Of a DNA stretch of 64,000 nucleotides, positions 25,726 to 36,033 are shown in pieces; position 1 is the stretch's first letter, and each line of letters begins with the position of its first letter. The notes beneath the pieces were generated by a model. It was not told the origin of the DNA. It saw only the letters and a program-made list of their open reading frames with translations, and did not search any database. Source of the DNA: Photobacterium indicum (lineage in GTDB: Bacteria; Pseudomonadota; Gammaproteobacteria; Enterobacterales; Vibrionaceae); assembly GCF_003026215.1 (NCBI RefSeq), contig NZ_PYOC01000001.1, positions 930,001 to 994,000 of the forward strand, written 5' to 3'. Position numbers and translations under genes: made by a program.

Positions 25726-26604
25726 ATGAAAGTAAGCATGGATGATCTTTATCTGTTTGTTTTAACTGTAAGGCATGGCGGAATAAGTGCTGCTGCCAAG
25801 GCATATTCGTTACAACGTTCAAAAGTAAGCCGAAGGCTACAAGAATTAGAAAAAGCACTTGGCAGTCAACTGTTAATTCGAACCACTCGGCATATCGAGT
25901 TAACAGAAAATGGACGTTTACTGTACGAGCAAGTGAATCAGCCTCTAACAATGGCTAATCAAGCGGTAAACTTGCTTGAAAACCGACAAAAAGAGTTACA
26001 GGGTGTATTGCGAATAGCGGTGCCGGCGGCGTTAATAACGTCTAGCATGTTTGCTGAACTGATTGATAAATATACAGTCTGTTTTCCTAATGTATTACTA
26101 GAAATACAGCACTGCCAAGAAAGCATCGACTTAAAGCGAGATAATATCGATCTACAGTTATTGCCAAATACTCTGAAGATTGTTAATGAAGATTATGTTC
26201 AGCAAACCTTATTGCCATTTCCTTGCTGCTTAGTGGCTTCACCCGATTATATTGCTACACATGGTGCACCGAAAGATCTTGCGAATTTAATGGACCACCG
26301 CATTTTAGTGAGCAGGTATAATTCGACGGCATTGGCTGATGGCTTAATGATTCGATTGTGTTCTGATGATTTACGTTTAATACACCACATGGCGAAATCA
26401 GCTCATGGTATTGCGTTATTGCCGACAATATTGGTTCGTGAAGCCGTCACTGCGGGTGATCTAGTTAATGTATTATCTGGCGAACGTTTTCCTGAAATTA
26501 AGCTCACATTAATTTATCCTTCACGTGAATATTTGCCAGAGAAAACCCGTGCGATGATACAGTTGCTACGTGAAACTTTTACTAATGATAGTGTAGCGTT
26601 GTAA
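25726..26604 (+). CDS. LysR-family regulator, AaeR-like setting
   Basis: A 292-residue LysR-type regulator with HTH at GGISAAAKAYSLQRSKVSRRLQELEK and a C-terminal effector domain (about 92-285). It is divergent from the HlyD-FUSC operon with a short shared region of 99 bp, as in the E. coli aaeR/aaeXAB arrangement. It therefore probably activates the efflux operon in response to its substrate. The GTG- or AT-rich upstream gap shows no clean operator dyad to me. Confidence 0.85.
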   Translation: MKVSMDDLYLFVLTVRHGGISAAAKAYSLQRSKVSRRLQELEKALGSQLLIRTTRHIELTENGRLLYEQVNQPLTMANQAVNLLENRQKELQGVLRIAVPAALITSSMFAELIDKYTVCFPNVLLEIQHCQESIDLKRDNIDLQLLPNTLKIVNEDYVQQTLLPFPCCLVASPDYIATHGAPKDLANLMDHRILVSRYNSTALADGLMIRLCSDDLRLIHHMAKSAHGIALLPTILVREAVTAGDLVNVLSGERFPEIKLTLIYPSREYLPEKTRAMIQLLRETFTNDSVAL

Positions 26605-26789
26605 CCTTGCTTTAAACGTGCTGACAAAACCAGCTCGTGTCGGTCTTAATGAAGATTTTTACTTAATAGTTAGCGAGATGTGTCTATTTTCACTATGTTT
26701 ATTGAGTGGCACTTGTTCAATAAATTAAAACGATCGTATAAAAATACGGCAATATGTAGAGTTGTTCATTCTAGTATCAAGGAGTCGAT

Positions 26790-28103
26790 ATGAAGCGTTT
26801 GCTCTTAGCGATCGCCCTTTGCCTTGGCATGACGGGAGTCGCACAAGCAATGAAAGTAGAAGATGTAAAAACCCTTACCCTAGAAAATGGAATGAAAATA
26901 TTAGTGGTAGAAGATTACACAATCCCCAATGCTAATATGTATTTATTCTGGAAAGTTGGTTCACGAAACGAAGCACTTGGCATTACGGGGTTGTCCCATT
27001 TCTTTGAACATATGATGTTTAATGGGGCAAAAAAATACGGTCCGAAAATGTTTGATCGTGTAATGGAATCTGCTGGTGGTGCAAACAATGCTTATACCAC
27101 TGAAAATACCACGGTATACACCAATTGGTTTCCTTCTAGTTCGGTCGAGAAAATTTTTGATTTAGAAGCTGATCGTATTGCTCATTTAGATATCAATGAA
27201 GAAATGCTAGAAAGCGAACGCGATGTTGTGATGTCTGAACGTCGAACAGGTTTAGAGAATTCAAATTGGCGGGTGCTAAATGAAGAGGTTAAAGCGGCTG
27301 CATTCCGGGTTCATCCTTATAGCTGGTCCGTTATTGGTCATGAATCTGATATTTTAAATTGGAAGCTGGATGATTTAGTTAAATATCATAAAACGTATTA
27401 CGCACCGAATAATGCCTTTGTGGTGATTACGGGTGCTGTTGAATTCGATGAAATTAAATCACTGGCAGAAGAATATTTTACTCCGATCCCTGCTCAGCCC
27501 GAGCCTCGTAAAGTAACGGCAATTGAGCCTGCGCAAAAAGGTGAACGCCGCGTTTATGTTCAAAAAAGTTCGGTGACCACACCCAATATGATGTTGGCAT
27601 ATCATGTACCGCAAACCACACACCAAGATTATTACGCATTATCTTTACTCGAAACCATTTTAGGCTGGGGGGGAAGTTCACGGCTAGAGCGTAATATTGT
27701 TGATAAAGGGTTAGCGATTTCTGCTGATACTCATATGCCAATGTCGATAGATCCAAATCTGTTTTATTTCTATTTGGTGGCGAGCGAAGGTACAAGTTCA
27801 GATGAACTAGAAAAAGCCTTTATTACGCAGCTAGATGATGTGATTAAAAAAGGTGTAACTGAACAAGAGCTCACTAAAGCGAAAAACATGAAGCTAATGG
27901 ATTTTTATCGAGAGCTTGAAACTATCGATGGAAAATCAAACACGATTGGTACGTACGAACTCTATTTTGGTAGCTATAAAGCCTTATTTGATGCCCCTAG
28001 CGAATTTGAAAACGTGACAGTAGACGATATCAAACGTGTTGCCCATATTTACTTTCGACAATCTAACCGCACTGTTGGTGTGTTAGACGCCACTGAACAG
28101 TAG
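26790..28103 (+). CDS. M16 zinc metallopeptidase, active subunit
   Basis: A 437-residue peptidase of the M16 (pitrilysin) family. A signal peptide (MKRLLLAIALCLGMTGVAQA) sends it to the periplasm. The inverted zinc motif HxxEH is present in LSHFFEHMMFNG, with the distal Glu in the expected ERDVVMSERR region. The first M16 domain is followed by the second, non-catalytic one (from about residue 210). It ends 13 bp before the start of the partner gene, so the pair form an operon and probably a heterodimer. Confidence 0.9.
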   Translation: MKRLLLAIALCLGMTGVAQAMKVEDVKTLTLENGMKILVVEDYTIPNANMYLFWKVGSRNEALGITGLSHFFEHMMFNGAKKYGPKMFDRVMESAGGANNAYTTENTTVYTNWFPSSSVEKIFDLEADRIAHLDINEEMLESERDVVMSERRTGLENSNWRVLNEEVKAAAFRVHPYSWSVIGHESDILNWKLDDLVKYHKTYYAPNNAFVVITGAVEFDEIKSLAEEYFTPIPAQPEPRKVTAIEPAQKGERRVYVQKSSVTTPNMMLAYHVPQTTHQDYYALSLLETILGWGGSSRLERNIVDKGLAISADTHMPMSIDPNLFYFYLVASEGTSSDELEKAFITQLDDVIKKGVTEQELTKAKNMKLMDFYRELETIDGKSNTIGTYELYFGSYKALFDAPSEFENVTVDDIKRVAHIYFRQSNRTVGVLDATEQ

Positions 28104-28116
28104 AGGAGTGGAACTA

Positions 28117-29853
28117 ATGACGATAAAATTACCGATTTTAGTCGCTTTTAGCTTGGCACTTGTCGCCTGTACCATTCCACCAAGCGCTAATAATACCACT
28201 ATGCAAGCGCCTGCCAATGAAGCAACGATGGAGCAGACGATTGCGGTAACTGAACAGAAAACAGCGATTTTTAAAACAAGGCCATCCGAAACAACAACAC
28301 CGAATGCAGATTCAGAGACAAGTAACACTGCGGGAAAGGTAGGCGTAATAATGGATTCTTCGGTAACATCGAATAATGATAAGGTTTCAAGTGTGGCTAG
28401 TGTAAGTGCTTTAAAGCCAACACCACAAATTTTGGGCTTTGAAGATAAAACAGATACCGAACGTTTAGCTGGAGCTAGAGGCGATAGCTTACTAATTGTT
28501 GAAAAGAAGGGTGGTACGGTGAAAAAAGGGCAGTTTTCTTTTCCCGAATACAAGAAGGCAGTACTTGCAAATGGCATGACCGTTTATTTGCTAGAAAAAC
28601 ATGATATTCCTGTTATTACTGTGAAAGCGATTGTTAAAGCGGGTTCAGTGAACGATCCTATTTCTGGCTTAGCTTCAATGACAGCGGAAGGCTTGTTATT
28701 GGGTTCTAAGAAATACAACAAAGTGCAGTTAGAGCAGGTTACCGATAATATCGGAGCCGGTTTTGAAGCGGGATCGAATAAAGAATCGAGCTATATCAAT
28801 GCCGACTTTCTTGCGAAAGATGCAGATGTCATGTTTGATGTGATTAAATCGGTACTGACTGAGCCGACCTTTAATGCGAAAGAATTTGCTAAATTTCAAA
28901 AACAGAATGTAGAGTTATTGGCGCAGCAAAAAGAAAGCCCAAATAAGGTTATTCGGGGGTATTACTCAAAGTTTGTGTTTGATAAACATGCATATGCCAA
29001 CCCTGTAGAGGGTGATCAACAGTCAATAGCGACCATTACGCCTAAACAATTAGCCTCGTTCCATAACTCTTATTATCAGCCAGTCAATACTGCCATTACC
29101 GTGGTAGGCGATTTCAATTCCAACTTAATGAAGCTTGAATTAGAAGCCTTGTTTGCAGATTGGAATAATACCCAACCTGTTCCGCAGCTTGATTTAAATT
29201 ATGCTGTTCCAGTAATGGATAAGAGTCGAGTGCTGGTGGTCAATAAAGCCAACGCAACTGAAACCACGTTTATTTTTGGTGGGGTCGGTATAGCGAAAGA
29301 CAATCCCGATTATATTGGCATTCAATTAGTTAATACCATCTTAGGTGGGCGTTTTACATCATGGCTTAACGATGAATTGCGAGTAAATTCAGGATTAACT
29401 TACGGAGCAGGCTCTGGTTTTAGCGCTTGGTCTCAATCGGGTTTATTTTCAATTAGCTCGTTTACCCAAACATCAACAACAGAGCAAGCGGTTGATTTAG
29501 CAATAGAAACGTATGAACGCTTATGGGAAAAAGGTGTTGATCAAGAAACACTTGATTCAGCAAAAGCCTATTTGAAAGGTCAGTTTCCACCACGTTATGA
29601 AACGTCGGAGCAATTGGCTGATATATTAGGTGATATGTACGTTTACGGTATTAACGAAAGTTATATTAACAACTTTGAAAGTCAGGTTGATTCTCTGACG
29701 CTTGATGAAACACAAAGCCTAGTTAACCAATATTTCCCGAATAAAAACTTACAGTTTGTGATGATAGGCCAAGCTGCAGAACTTCAACCGTTTGTGAGTA
29801 AATACGGTTCAGTTGAGATGTTAAATATTGAGCAAGTCGGGTTTGGCGGTTAA
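28117..29853 (+). CDS. M16 family lipoprotein, inactive subunit
   Basis: A 578-residue lipoprotein of the M16 family. The N-terminus (MTIKLPILVAFSLALVAC) ends in a lipobox, and about 130 low-complexity residues (rich in Thr, Ser, Asn) come before the M16 fold, which starts near FSFPEYKKAVLANGMTVYLLE. The position of the zinc motif reads SGLASMTAEGLLLG with no HxxEH, so it is not catalytic. The C-terminal domain keeps the LNDELRVNSGLTYGAGSGF segment (the Arg/Tyr element supplied by the second subunit in M16B heterodimers). ATG 28117 is chosen (AGGAG upstream) over GTG 28108. Confidence 0.88.
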   Translation: MTIKLPILVAFSLALVACTIPPSANNTTMQAPANEATMEQTIAVTEQKTAIFKTRPSETTTPNADSETSNTAGKVGVIMDSSVTSNNDKVSSVASVSALKPTPQILGFEDKTDTERLAGARGDSLLIVEKKGGTVKKGQFSFPEYKKAVLANGMTVYLLEKHDIPVITVKAIVKAGSVNDPISGLASMTAEGLLLGSKKYNKVQLEQVTDNIGAGFEAGSNKESSYINADFLAKDADVMFDVIKSVLTEPTFNAKEFAKFQKQNVELLAQQKESPNKVIRGYYSKFVFDKHAYANPVEGDQQSIATITPKQLASFHNSYYQPVNTAITVVGDFNSNLMKLELEALFADWNNTQPVPQLDLNYAVPVMDKSRVLVVNKANATETTFIFGGVGIAKDNPDYIGIQLVNTILGGRFTSWLNDELRVNSGLTYGAGSGFSAWSQSGLFSISSFTQTSTTEQAVDLAIETYERLWEKGVDQETLDSAKAYLKGQFPPRYETSEQLADILGDMYVYGINESYINNFESQVDSLTLDETQSLVNQYFPNKNLQFVMIGQAAELQPFVSKYGSVEMLNIEQVGFGG

Positions 29854-29881
29854 AGCTAATTATATAAAACAAGAATCGAAA

Positions 29882-30670
29882 CTATTTAGGTAATCGCACA
29901 TAAAACGCGGCAGCTTGTTTACTCACCCATTCTGGTTCATCTAGAGTGAGATCGTGACCTGCCGTAGAGTGGCTAATTAATGGCCACTCAGCATGTTTAG
30001 AAAGTGCATTGCTGCATTGATGGCTGACTAGGCGATCGTTTGATGATCCAAGTAACATGACTGGTTGTTTAGGTTTATCAGTAAAGCGGAACATAGCGGA
30101 TGTATACAGTTGATTGAATGCATTTTTTGCTGTTATGGGACACTCGTTTTTCCATTGCGTCCAATTTTTAATGACTTTCGCTTGTATTGGTTGGTTCGAT
30201 GTCATGTTGAATATTAACGTTTCTTGTTGTTCTGATTGACTTAATAGCATACGAACAATGGTTAGGTATTGTCGCCAGTTCAAGCGTTGATAAAACGGAG
30301 ACAGTGGTCGTACGCTGGTATTCATTAAAATGGCAGAGCGTATTTCAGCAGGAAAAAGCGTCATCCAGCTAATTGCAATCATTCCCCCCATTGAAAGAGC
30401 AATCAAATCAACGGGGGTGTCAGTAGTAAGCTTTAGGCGTAATTGAATACGTAAATCTTGTACCATTGCTGGAATACTTTTGGGTGATTGCAGTTTATGA
30501 CGTTTTCCATTGCCAGCTAGATCGACACAGATTATTTGACGTTTAGGGAATTGCGTATTGAGTTGATTTAGAAAATCGCCCCAATGTCGCTGTTCGCGTA
30601 ATAACCCTCGAATTAACACGATGGGATGTGTATTTAATGCATTCAACATTTTCATACTTACATTGCCCAC
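29882..30670 (-). CDS. Alpha/beta hydrolase
   Basis: A 262-residue alpha/beta hydrolase. The oxyanion strand PIVLIRGLLREQRHWGDF, the nucleophile elbow LIALSMGGMIA (GxSxG as A-L-S-M-G) and the C-terminal His in STAGHDLTLDEP are in place, with an Asp in GSSNDRLVS. No signal peptide, so cytoplasmic. The start has the ribosome binding site AGGAAG. It is convergent with the M16 pair. Substrate not predictable; could be an esterase or a lipase-like enzyme. Confidence 0.8.
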   Translation of the reverse strand: MGNVSMKMLNALNTHPIVLIRGLLREQRHWGDFLNQLNTQFPKRQIICVDLAGNGKRHKLQSPKSIPAMVQDLRIQLRLKLTTDTPVDLIALSMGGMIAISWMTLFPAEIRSAILMNTSVRPLSPFYQRLNWRQYLTIVRMLLSQSEQQETLIFNMTSNQPIQAKVIKNWTQWKNECPITAKNAFNQLYTSAMFRFTDKPKQPVMLLGSSNDRLVSHQCSNALSKHAEWPLISHSTAGHDLTLDEPEWVSKQAAAFYVRLPK

Positions 30671-30711
30671 TTCCTATTTCTTCACTTTAAATGTACTAGG
30701 TAGAACGATAT

Positions 30712-30984
30712 CTAGTGCATTTTTTTTGCCATCATTAGGCGGTAGTCTTCACTGCCAATAATCCACGATGGTCGATTAATGATTTTAGCAATAATGAATG
30801 TTGGCAATATACAGATTAATAACGGTAGCGACTCATGGAGGTAAACTGAAGCCCGTGCTTTTTCATCAGATACGTAATTCAATACGGCAAGAACATCGAA
30901 AATAGCGCCTAGTAGTGCGAGAACCGAGAGAATGACGAGAATCAACCCAAGAAAATCGCGTAAATATACTTTGGAAGCGTCCAT
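30712..30984 (-). CDS. Small membrane protein, 90 aa
   Basis: A 90-residue protein with two hydrophobic helices (about 10-38, LGLILVILSVLALLGAIFDVLAVL; and about 50-68, SLPLLICILPTFIIAKII) separated by a charged loop. A good ribosome binding site (CAGGAG) precedes the ATG. Family not recognised. Own promoter likely, as the upstream gene is 200 bp away beyond a terminator. Confidence 0.65.
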   Translation of the reverse strand: MDASKVYLRDFLGLILVILSVLALLGAIFDVLAVLNYVSDEKARASVYLHESLPLLICILPTFIIAKIINRPSWIIGSEDYRLMMAKKMH

Positions 30985-31127
30985 TTATAATACTCCTGTA
31001 ATCATAGTGCATAATTATAGGTGATGATTTATCTTCACCCATTCCTTGTGGTGTTAAATATACGCCTAGAGGATAAGCACTAAATTGACTTACATCATAC
31101 AAATGGATTGATTCAATTTGAAAAAAC

Positions 31128-31163
31128 AAAAACGGCTTAACACCAAGATGTTAAGCCGTTTTT
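31128..31163 (-). terminator. Terminator after outer-membrane protein gene
   Basis: AAAAACGGCTTAACA, loop CCAAGA, TGTTAAGCCGTTTTT: a perfect 15-bp stem counting the A/T flanks, typical of a strong Rho-independent terminator on either strand. Confidence 0.92.
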
Positions 31164-31185
31164 AAAGAAAGTGACAGATTCTGTA

Positions 31186-31851
31186 TTAGAAGCTGTAGCG
31201 AGCACCTAGCTGGTAGCTCATTTCTTTTAGTTCGTTGTAATCACGGTGCATTAGGTTTGCTTCAATGCTCATGTGATCAGACACTTTAATGTTGTTGCCA
31301 AGGCGAACTTCGTACATTGTCTTGTCGTAATTAGCCATACGAACAGCTGGCTCAACAGTCCACTTGCTCATTAGCTGGTAACGTGCACCAACTTCACCTG
31401 TAATACCAGAGTCATCAACGCGACCCGTTACTGAAGTATTTGAGAAATTAAAGACCTCTAATTCTACTTCTGTACGAGAGTAACCCGCTAAACCGTATAC
31501 GGTTAAGTCGTTATTGATTGGGTGAAAGTAACCTAAGCCTAATACGCTGTTAGAGATAGTAAGATCATCTTTAACGGTTGCGTCACCACGCGTTTCTACA
31601 AAGAAGTTGTCAGTGAAGTTCCAGCTACCACGAAGATACATACCAGCAGTATTGTCTGTTTTGCTGGTAGTCATAGTGGAAGCTGATGCTGATGAAATAA
31701 GGTCATGATTGTAAGTCGAAATCTGTAAACCACCTGAAACGTAGTTGAAATTTTGCGTCAGGTTTTGTTGTGTTGTTTCAGTCGTTTCCGCTTGTGCAGT
31801 AAAAGTTGTCGCTAAAAGAGTTGCAAGGGGAAGCAGCATGAATTTTTTCAT
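31186..31851 (-). CDS. Outer-membrane beta-barrel protein
   Basis: A 221-residue porin-like barrel. Signal peptide at the N-terminus (MKKFMLLPLATLLATTFTAQA), then alternating beta strands typical of an eight-stranded OmpX/OmpW/opacity-type barrel, ending in the C-terminal signature LGARYSF with a terminal phenylalanine that the BAM machinery recognises. Strand tops such as YGLAGYSRTEVELE and MYLRGSWNFTDNFF are easy to see. Monocistronic with a strong terminator. Specific role unknown; surface adhesion or resistance functions are common in the family. Confidence 0.85.
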   Translation of the reverse strand: MKKFMLLPLATLLATTFTAQAETTETTQQNLTQNFNYVSGGLQISTYNHDLISSASASTMTTSKTDNTAGMYLRGSWNFTDNFFVETRGDATVKDDLTISNSVLGLGYFHPINNDLTVYGLAGYSRTEVELEVFNFSNTSVTGRVDDSGITGEVGARYQLMSKWTVEPAVRMANYDKTMYEVRLGNNIKVSDHMSIEANLMHRDYNELKEMSYQLGARYSF

Positions 31852-32071
31852 TTTTAAATCCTAATTATATTTATGAAAACATATTAATTACTTAATGTTG
31901 TTCTTATGTTTTCAATGATGAGGATATTACCCCAGTAAAAAACATTGTGCAATAATTATTTGTACGGTGTTTTTTATTGGGATTGTTGAACATGCAGCTA
32001 TGCGGGTAAGCTACATGTTTTCGTTAATGCAAATATCCATAATTAGAACTATAAGGCTGTGAGGTTTTTAG

Positions 32072-32758
32072 TTATTCGCCTTGAAGTACCCATCGAAATG
32101 CATCAGAGAATACTTTTTTACCATTTTCTGGAATAACTAAGCCGTGAGATAAGATTATACGATCGAAAGGCCAGGTAAGAATTTCTTGAATAGATTGGCG
32201 TAAGCGGGTCTTATCTTTGAATGATAATCGCCAATATAAAGGCATCGCTGGGCGGTAATAACATCCATTAATGAAGGCTAGTGCCAGTGTGAGTGGGTTG
32301 TGGGTATTGTGTAGCCACGCTAATGTATCGCCAACGATTAATGTTTTAGATTGTGGATCACAGAATACAATTTCTTCCATTGAATCACTGCCACGAACAA
32401 TCGTTTGGAGTAATTGGTTTCGCCATAGATCGGGTGTTTTTGCGCCTAATGCATCATCGAATACTAAATCAGTTCTTTTTTGTTGTAAGCCCGGAGGGGC
32501 GAAAAAATACGCTTCAGGGTAGGCGAGCCACCATTCTGATAAAAACAAATGATGATTCATGTTGGGCGTGACGATTATTTGAATTTGCCCTAATTTCGTT
32601 AACTCTAATTGCAGTTGAGTGGTGAGTTGAACCGGAGAATGAATCAGCAATTTATCATTTTCTAGCTTGATCACAGTCATACGACTGCCTACAGGTATAC
32701 CATTTACCTTCAGCGGCATATCGATGTACCAAATGCGATCTTTCGTCCATTCAATCAT
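32072..32758 (-). CDS. DUF4336 protein, beta-lactamase-like fold
   Basis: A 228-residue DUF4336 member with a metallo-beta-lactamase-like layout: MTVIKLENDKLLIHSPV, IIVTPNMNHHLFLSEWW (family His positions), LIVGDTLAWLHN and a late ILSHGLVIPE. The classical HxHxDH motif is not present. Cytoplasmic. AAGGAT precedes the ATG at 32758. Function unknown. It sits just downstream of malT on the same strand (malT stop at 32847) but with a separate short leader of 88 bp. Confidence 0.75.
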   Translation of the reverse strand: MIEWTKDRIWYIDMPLKVNGIPVGSRMTVIKLENDKLLIHSPVQLTTQLQLELTKLGQIQIIVTPNMNHHLFLSEWWLAYPEAYFFAPPGLQQKRTDLVFDDALGAKTPDLWRNQLLQTIVRGSDSMEEIVFCDPQSKTLIVGDTLAWLHNTHNPLTLALAFINGCYYRPAMPLYWRLSFKDKTRLRQSIQEILTWPFDRIILSHGLVIPENGKKVFSDAFRWVLQGE

Positions 32759-32846
32759 TGGTTATCCTTAACCAGTTAATGAGCGAGTGTATGAAAGATC
32801 ATGCTTACAAACACTCGCTGAATGGGCTTTGTCGTGTAGTTTTTCT

Positions 32847-35555
32847 TTAAAAGCCCATTAGTTTAAGTAAGTTTTCTGCTGTATCTATTGCTTGCTGGCG
32901 ATTTGCAATATTCAATTTCTGATACAAATTACGAATATGTGTTTTGATCGTTGTAGAAGCAACATCGAGTTCAGATGCAATTTGTTCGTTGCTAAAACCG
33001 GCGTAAATTAAGCCAAGCACTTGCCATTCTCGTTGAGTCAGTGGGCTTGTACGAATTAGCTCTGGTACATCCGGCAAGTTTAGAAGCTTTTCGACAAAGT
33101 TTTCATCAAAGTGTACTGAACGGTTACGTTCTTTGCTGGTCATTTCACGAAGAAGTTGCTGTACTCGATGAAGTTCTAATTCATTCAACTGCTTTGTATC
33201 AACTAATTCTTGCAGTAAATCACAAATTTCATTTGCATCACACAGAAAGTTACCGATCATGCCAGTACTGTTCGTCAGGATTAATGCCTGTTTTAGGTGT
33301 TCAAGAGCAATTTTGCGTTGGCCTTGTTTTTTACAAAGAATGGATTGTATAACAAGGTTACGATTACTATCCGTTATTAAGTTGTGTGCTTTACAATTAT
33401 CCTCAAGCATAGCGAAGATTTCTTCTGCTTGATGGTAGTCTTCTAAAATGATGCTGGCACGGGCGATGTTTCGCCATTGTAATTGCTGGAAGTGGTTACA
33501 AGCGCCATCAGGACGTTCAGCTTGATGCAACCAGTTCGCGATATTGTCTTTTTCACCTTTTATCTGCCAGTAAAAAAGATTAGACAAATCGGTGTTTGCA
33601 CGCCAATCAATATGATAATCAGCGCGTTCCATTAAGCTATTACACAATTCTAAATAACGTGCTGCTTTATCTATCTCACCACGACTAAGTGCAATACGTG
33701 CCAACATTGAGTAAGCATGCAATGACTTGGTGTCATCGAAAGGTGCGAGTACCTCTAAGCTTTTATGGGCACATTCTTCTGCTTCATCGAGTCGGTTCCA
33801 GCACCATAAAATCTGAGCGCGTAGGCGTAACAAAAATTCATGAAGAGGAACTTGTTGTAGATGTTGCTCTTTTACTAGGCGATAGGCTTGGTCGAGTAAT
33901 TCAAATGCAGCTTGAACATAACCTTGAGCGACGAGAATTTCACTTTGTTGCAATAGAGCCCACAGGGCTTGATGATATACGTGGTACTGACGTGCCATCT
34001 TTTCTGTTTGCTGCATCATCGGCAATGCACGGCTGAGATTACCTAAACAGTGGTGTACTTCACCCACAACAGAGGTGGCAACAATGCGACTGCGGTATGT
34101 TGTTGAAGGCAACTGTCCTAATGCTTGTTCAGATAACACTAATGCATCTACTGGCTTACTTTGGTTGATGGCAACTTGAGCACGAAGTGCATTAAACTCA
34201 CCTTGTAATCCATCGTCTAACACCAAATTACGTTGTTTCATTTCTTCTTCAGATTCAGCGATTAACTCACCAACATCATCATAGCGGTGCTGACTTTGTG
34301 CTAGCCAAGCGCGTAATAAGGTAAGGCGTGGTGCGCTGAACAGTTTTTCAGTACTTAGTGCAGAGATGGAATCTTCTAAGAGTTTTAATTCTCCGTGATG
34401 GTACATACTCCAGCCGTAATCAGTCAGGATCTCTATGGTGAGATCTTCATTTTTACTTTTCATTGCATGCATTAAAGCTTGTTGTGGACGGTTTTGTTTT
34501 AGCCATGCTTTTGCTGCATTGTTGTGTAACTTTGTTCGTTGCTGTGGAATTTGAGAGTAGCGCTGGTGGCGTAAAAATTCAGCGAAAAGGTTATGGAAGC
34601 GATACCAGTTATCAGCACCTTCAAGTGTATTTAAGAATAAACCAAAGCGGTTGAGTGATTCCAACATAGAGAGAGCATCGCTACGACCCGTTAAGTCAGA
34701 TACTAATTCAGCATTGAAAATATCTAATACTGAACACTGTAATAAAAACTGTTGGGTTTCACGATCTAATTGGTCAAAGACTTCTTCTGCTAGGTAGTCC
34801 CACAAATGCCCTCGGTTAAAGTTTGCCATTGAAAGGGCAGACTCCGCCAGGTTATTCGGTTTTTGTTGGGCATGCAGTGCGATAAGTTGTAAAGCTGATG
34901 GCCAACCTTCGACTTGTTCTCGTAGTGAATTGAGTACTGTTGTTTCAATTTCTGAAGAGACCCGCTTGTGAAAAAAGCGTTCGGTCTCTTCTTGATCAAA
35001 AGCCAGTAAATTATTATCCACCTCAATCAGTAAATCACGCACTCGTAAATTTGCAGTGCCGAGTGGTGGTTGTGTACGGCTGGTAACCACTAATGTGACG
35101 CAATCTGGCATGTGCTTAAGGAAAAAGCGCATACCTTCATGGATCTCTTCATTATTGATCACATGGTAATCATCAAGAACTAAATACGTTTGTTCACCAT
35201 AATCTGATAATTCACCAAATAATTCACTAAATAGCGTTGTTAAACACGCAAACTGGCGGCGTTCTGCCATTGCTTGGGTTTTTAAACAGGCATTATTTGT
35301 TGCTTTATTAATAGATTGCAGTAAATAGTTTGCAAACCTAAAGGTATCGTTATCACTTTCATCAACGTTAAACCATCCAGTATGTGAGTGGTTATTCAAC
35401 CACTGCGCGGCCATTGTTGTTTTACCGTAACCGGCAGGCGAACGAAAAAGAACAAGGCGATAATAAGGCGCTTGATCGAGGCTTTCCAGCAATCGAGAAC
35501 GAAGAATTGCATTATGAAGGCGTGCTGGTCGAGTAAGTTTCGAAGGTATCCACAT
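32847..35555 (-). CDS. malT: Maltose regulon activator
   Basis: A 902-residue activator of the STAND/LAL class, same length and order as E. coli MalT (901). N-terminal ATPase: Walker [10 protein letters not shown] (39-47) and the Walker B-like [11 protein letters not shown] long TPR-like helical middle binds maltotriose. The C-terminal LuxR-type HTH reads [38 protein letters not shown]. It should activate malPQ-glgB, which diverges from it across about 480 bp carrying MalT boxes, and other mal genes elsewhere. A fall in AT-content is not seen, and no sign of transfer. Confidence 0.96.
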   Translation of the reverse strand: MWIPSKLTRPARLHNAILRSRLLESLDQAPYYRLVLFRSPAGYGKTTMAAQWLNNHSHTGWFNVDESDNDTFRFANYLLQSINKATNNACLKTQAMAERRQFACLTTLFSELFGELSDYGEQTYLVLDDYHVINNEEIHEGMRFFLKHMPDCVTLVVTSRTQPPLGTANLRVRDLLIEVDNNLLAFDQEETERFFHKRVSSEIETTVLNSLREQVEGWPSALQLIALHAQQKPNNLAESALSMANFNRGHLWDYLAEEVFDQLDRETQQFLLQCSVLDIFNAELVSDLTGRSDALSMLESLNRFGLFLNTLEGADNWYRFHNLFAEFLRHQRYSQIPQQRTKLHNNAAKAWLKQNRPQQALMHAMKSKNEDLTIEILTDYGWSMYHHGELKLLEDSISALSTEKLFSAPRLTLLRAWLAQSQHRYDDVGELIAESEEEMKQRNLVLDDGLQGEFNALRAQVAINQSKPVDALVLSEQALGQLPSTTYRSRIVATSVVGEVHHCLGNLSRALPMMQQTEKMARQYHVYHQALWALLQQSEILVAQGYVQAAFELLDQAYRLVKEQHLQQVPLHEFLLRLRAQILWCWNRLDEAEECAHKSLEVLAPFDDTKSLHAYSMLARIALSRGEIDKAARYLELCNSLMERADYHIDWRANTDLSNLFYWQIKGEKDNIANWLHQAERPDGACNHFQQLQWRNIARASIILEDYHQAEEIFAMLEDNCKAHNLITDSNRNLVIQSILCKKQGQRKIALEHLKQALILTNSTGMIGNFLCDANEICDLLQELVDTKQLNELELHRVQQLLREMTSKERNRSVHFDENFVEKLLNLPDVPELIRTSPLTQREWQVLGLIYAGFSNEQIASELDVASTTIKTHIRNLYQKLNIANRQQAIDTAENLLKLMGF

Positions 35556-35743
35556 AGTATTCTTTACGTCTTTTATAAGGGTTCAAGATCCGATTTGAAA
35601 TCTTCCTTTGGTTACAAAGGAATAGTAAGTATGTGCTTTATGCTACTTGCTAATCAAAATCATGCAGTAAATGGGGACTACAATATTTGATCCTAACCAT
35701 AACTTTACCTTTCTCATGGGTTTAAAGCGTCCTTCTATCGTCT

Positions 35744-35751
35744 CTCATCCC
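35744..35751 (-). promoter_or_regulatory. MalT box, distal
   Basis: GGGATGAG on the minus strand, matching the core of the MalT box (GGGGATGAGG-type). One of three same-orientation copies upstream of malP. Confidence 0.5.
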
Positions 35752-35906
35752 TAAAAATATGAACCACTTCACATAATATGCGTGTGACACAAAAAAATAA
35801 GAGGGTAGTTGCACATAAGTGTTTCATTCATAAGTGTGAACTAGGTTGCATGGTTAGCTTGTGATTATTCATCTACACCCTATTTTTATGGAGAGTGTCA
35901 CAAAAA

Positions 35907-35947
35907 ATCCCCGTTAATATTACCTACGCCCCTTCTACTCATCCCTC
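35907..35947 (-). promoter_or_regulatory. MalT boxes, proximal to malP
   Basis: On the minus strand GAGGGATGAG (35938-35947) and GGGGAT (35907-35912) match the MalT box core. They lie 90-130 bp upstream of the malP start, in the same orientation as the distal copy. Direct repeats of this kind are how MalT assembles on E. coli malPp. Confidence 0.55.
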
Positions 35948-35974
35948 ATACCCCAAAGTCAGGAGGATGTTTTT

Positions 35975-36013
35975 ATGAATAAATACAGGCAACATAGATT
36001 CCAGTTGAAATAA
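35975..36013 (+). CDS. Possible 12-residue leader peptide before malP
   Basis: A 13-codon frame (MNKYRQHRFQLK and stop) has a textbook Shine-Dalgarno (AGGAGG at 35961-35966, 8 bases before ATG) and ends 20 bp before the malP start. Such a strong site on so short a frame is unusual. It could be a regulatory leader ORF, or the AGGAGG could be a MalT-box-like element with a chance ATG. Confidence 0.3.
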   Translation: MNKYRQHRFQLK

Positions 36014-36033
36014 TCCTAGAGAGAGAATGAACC

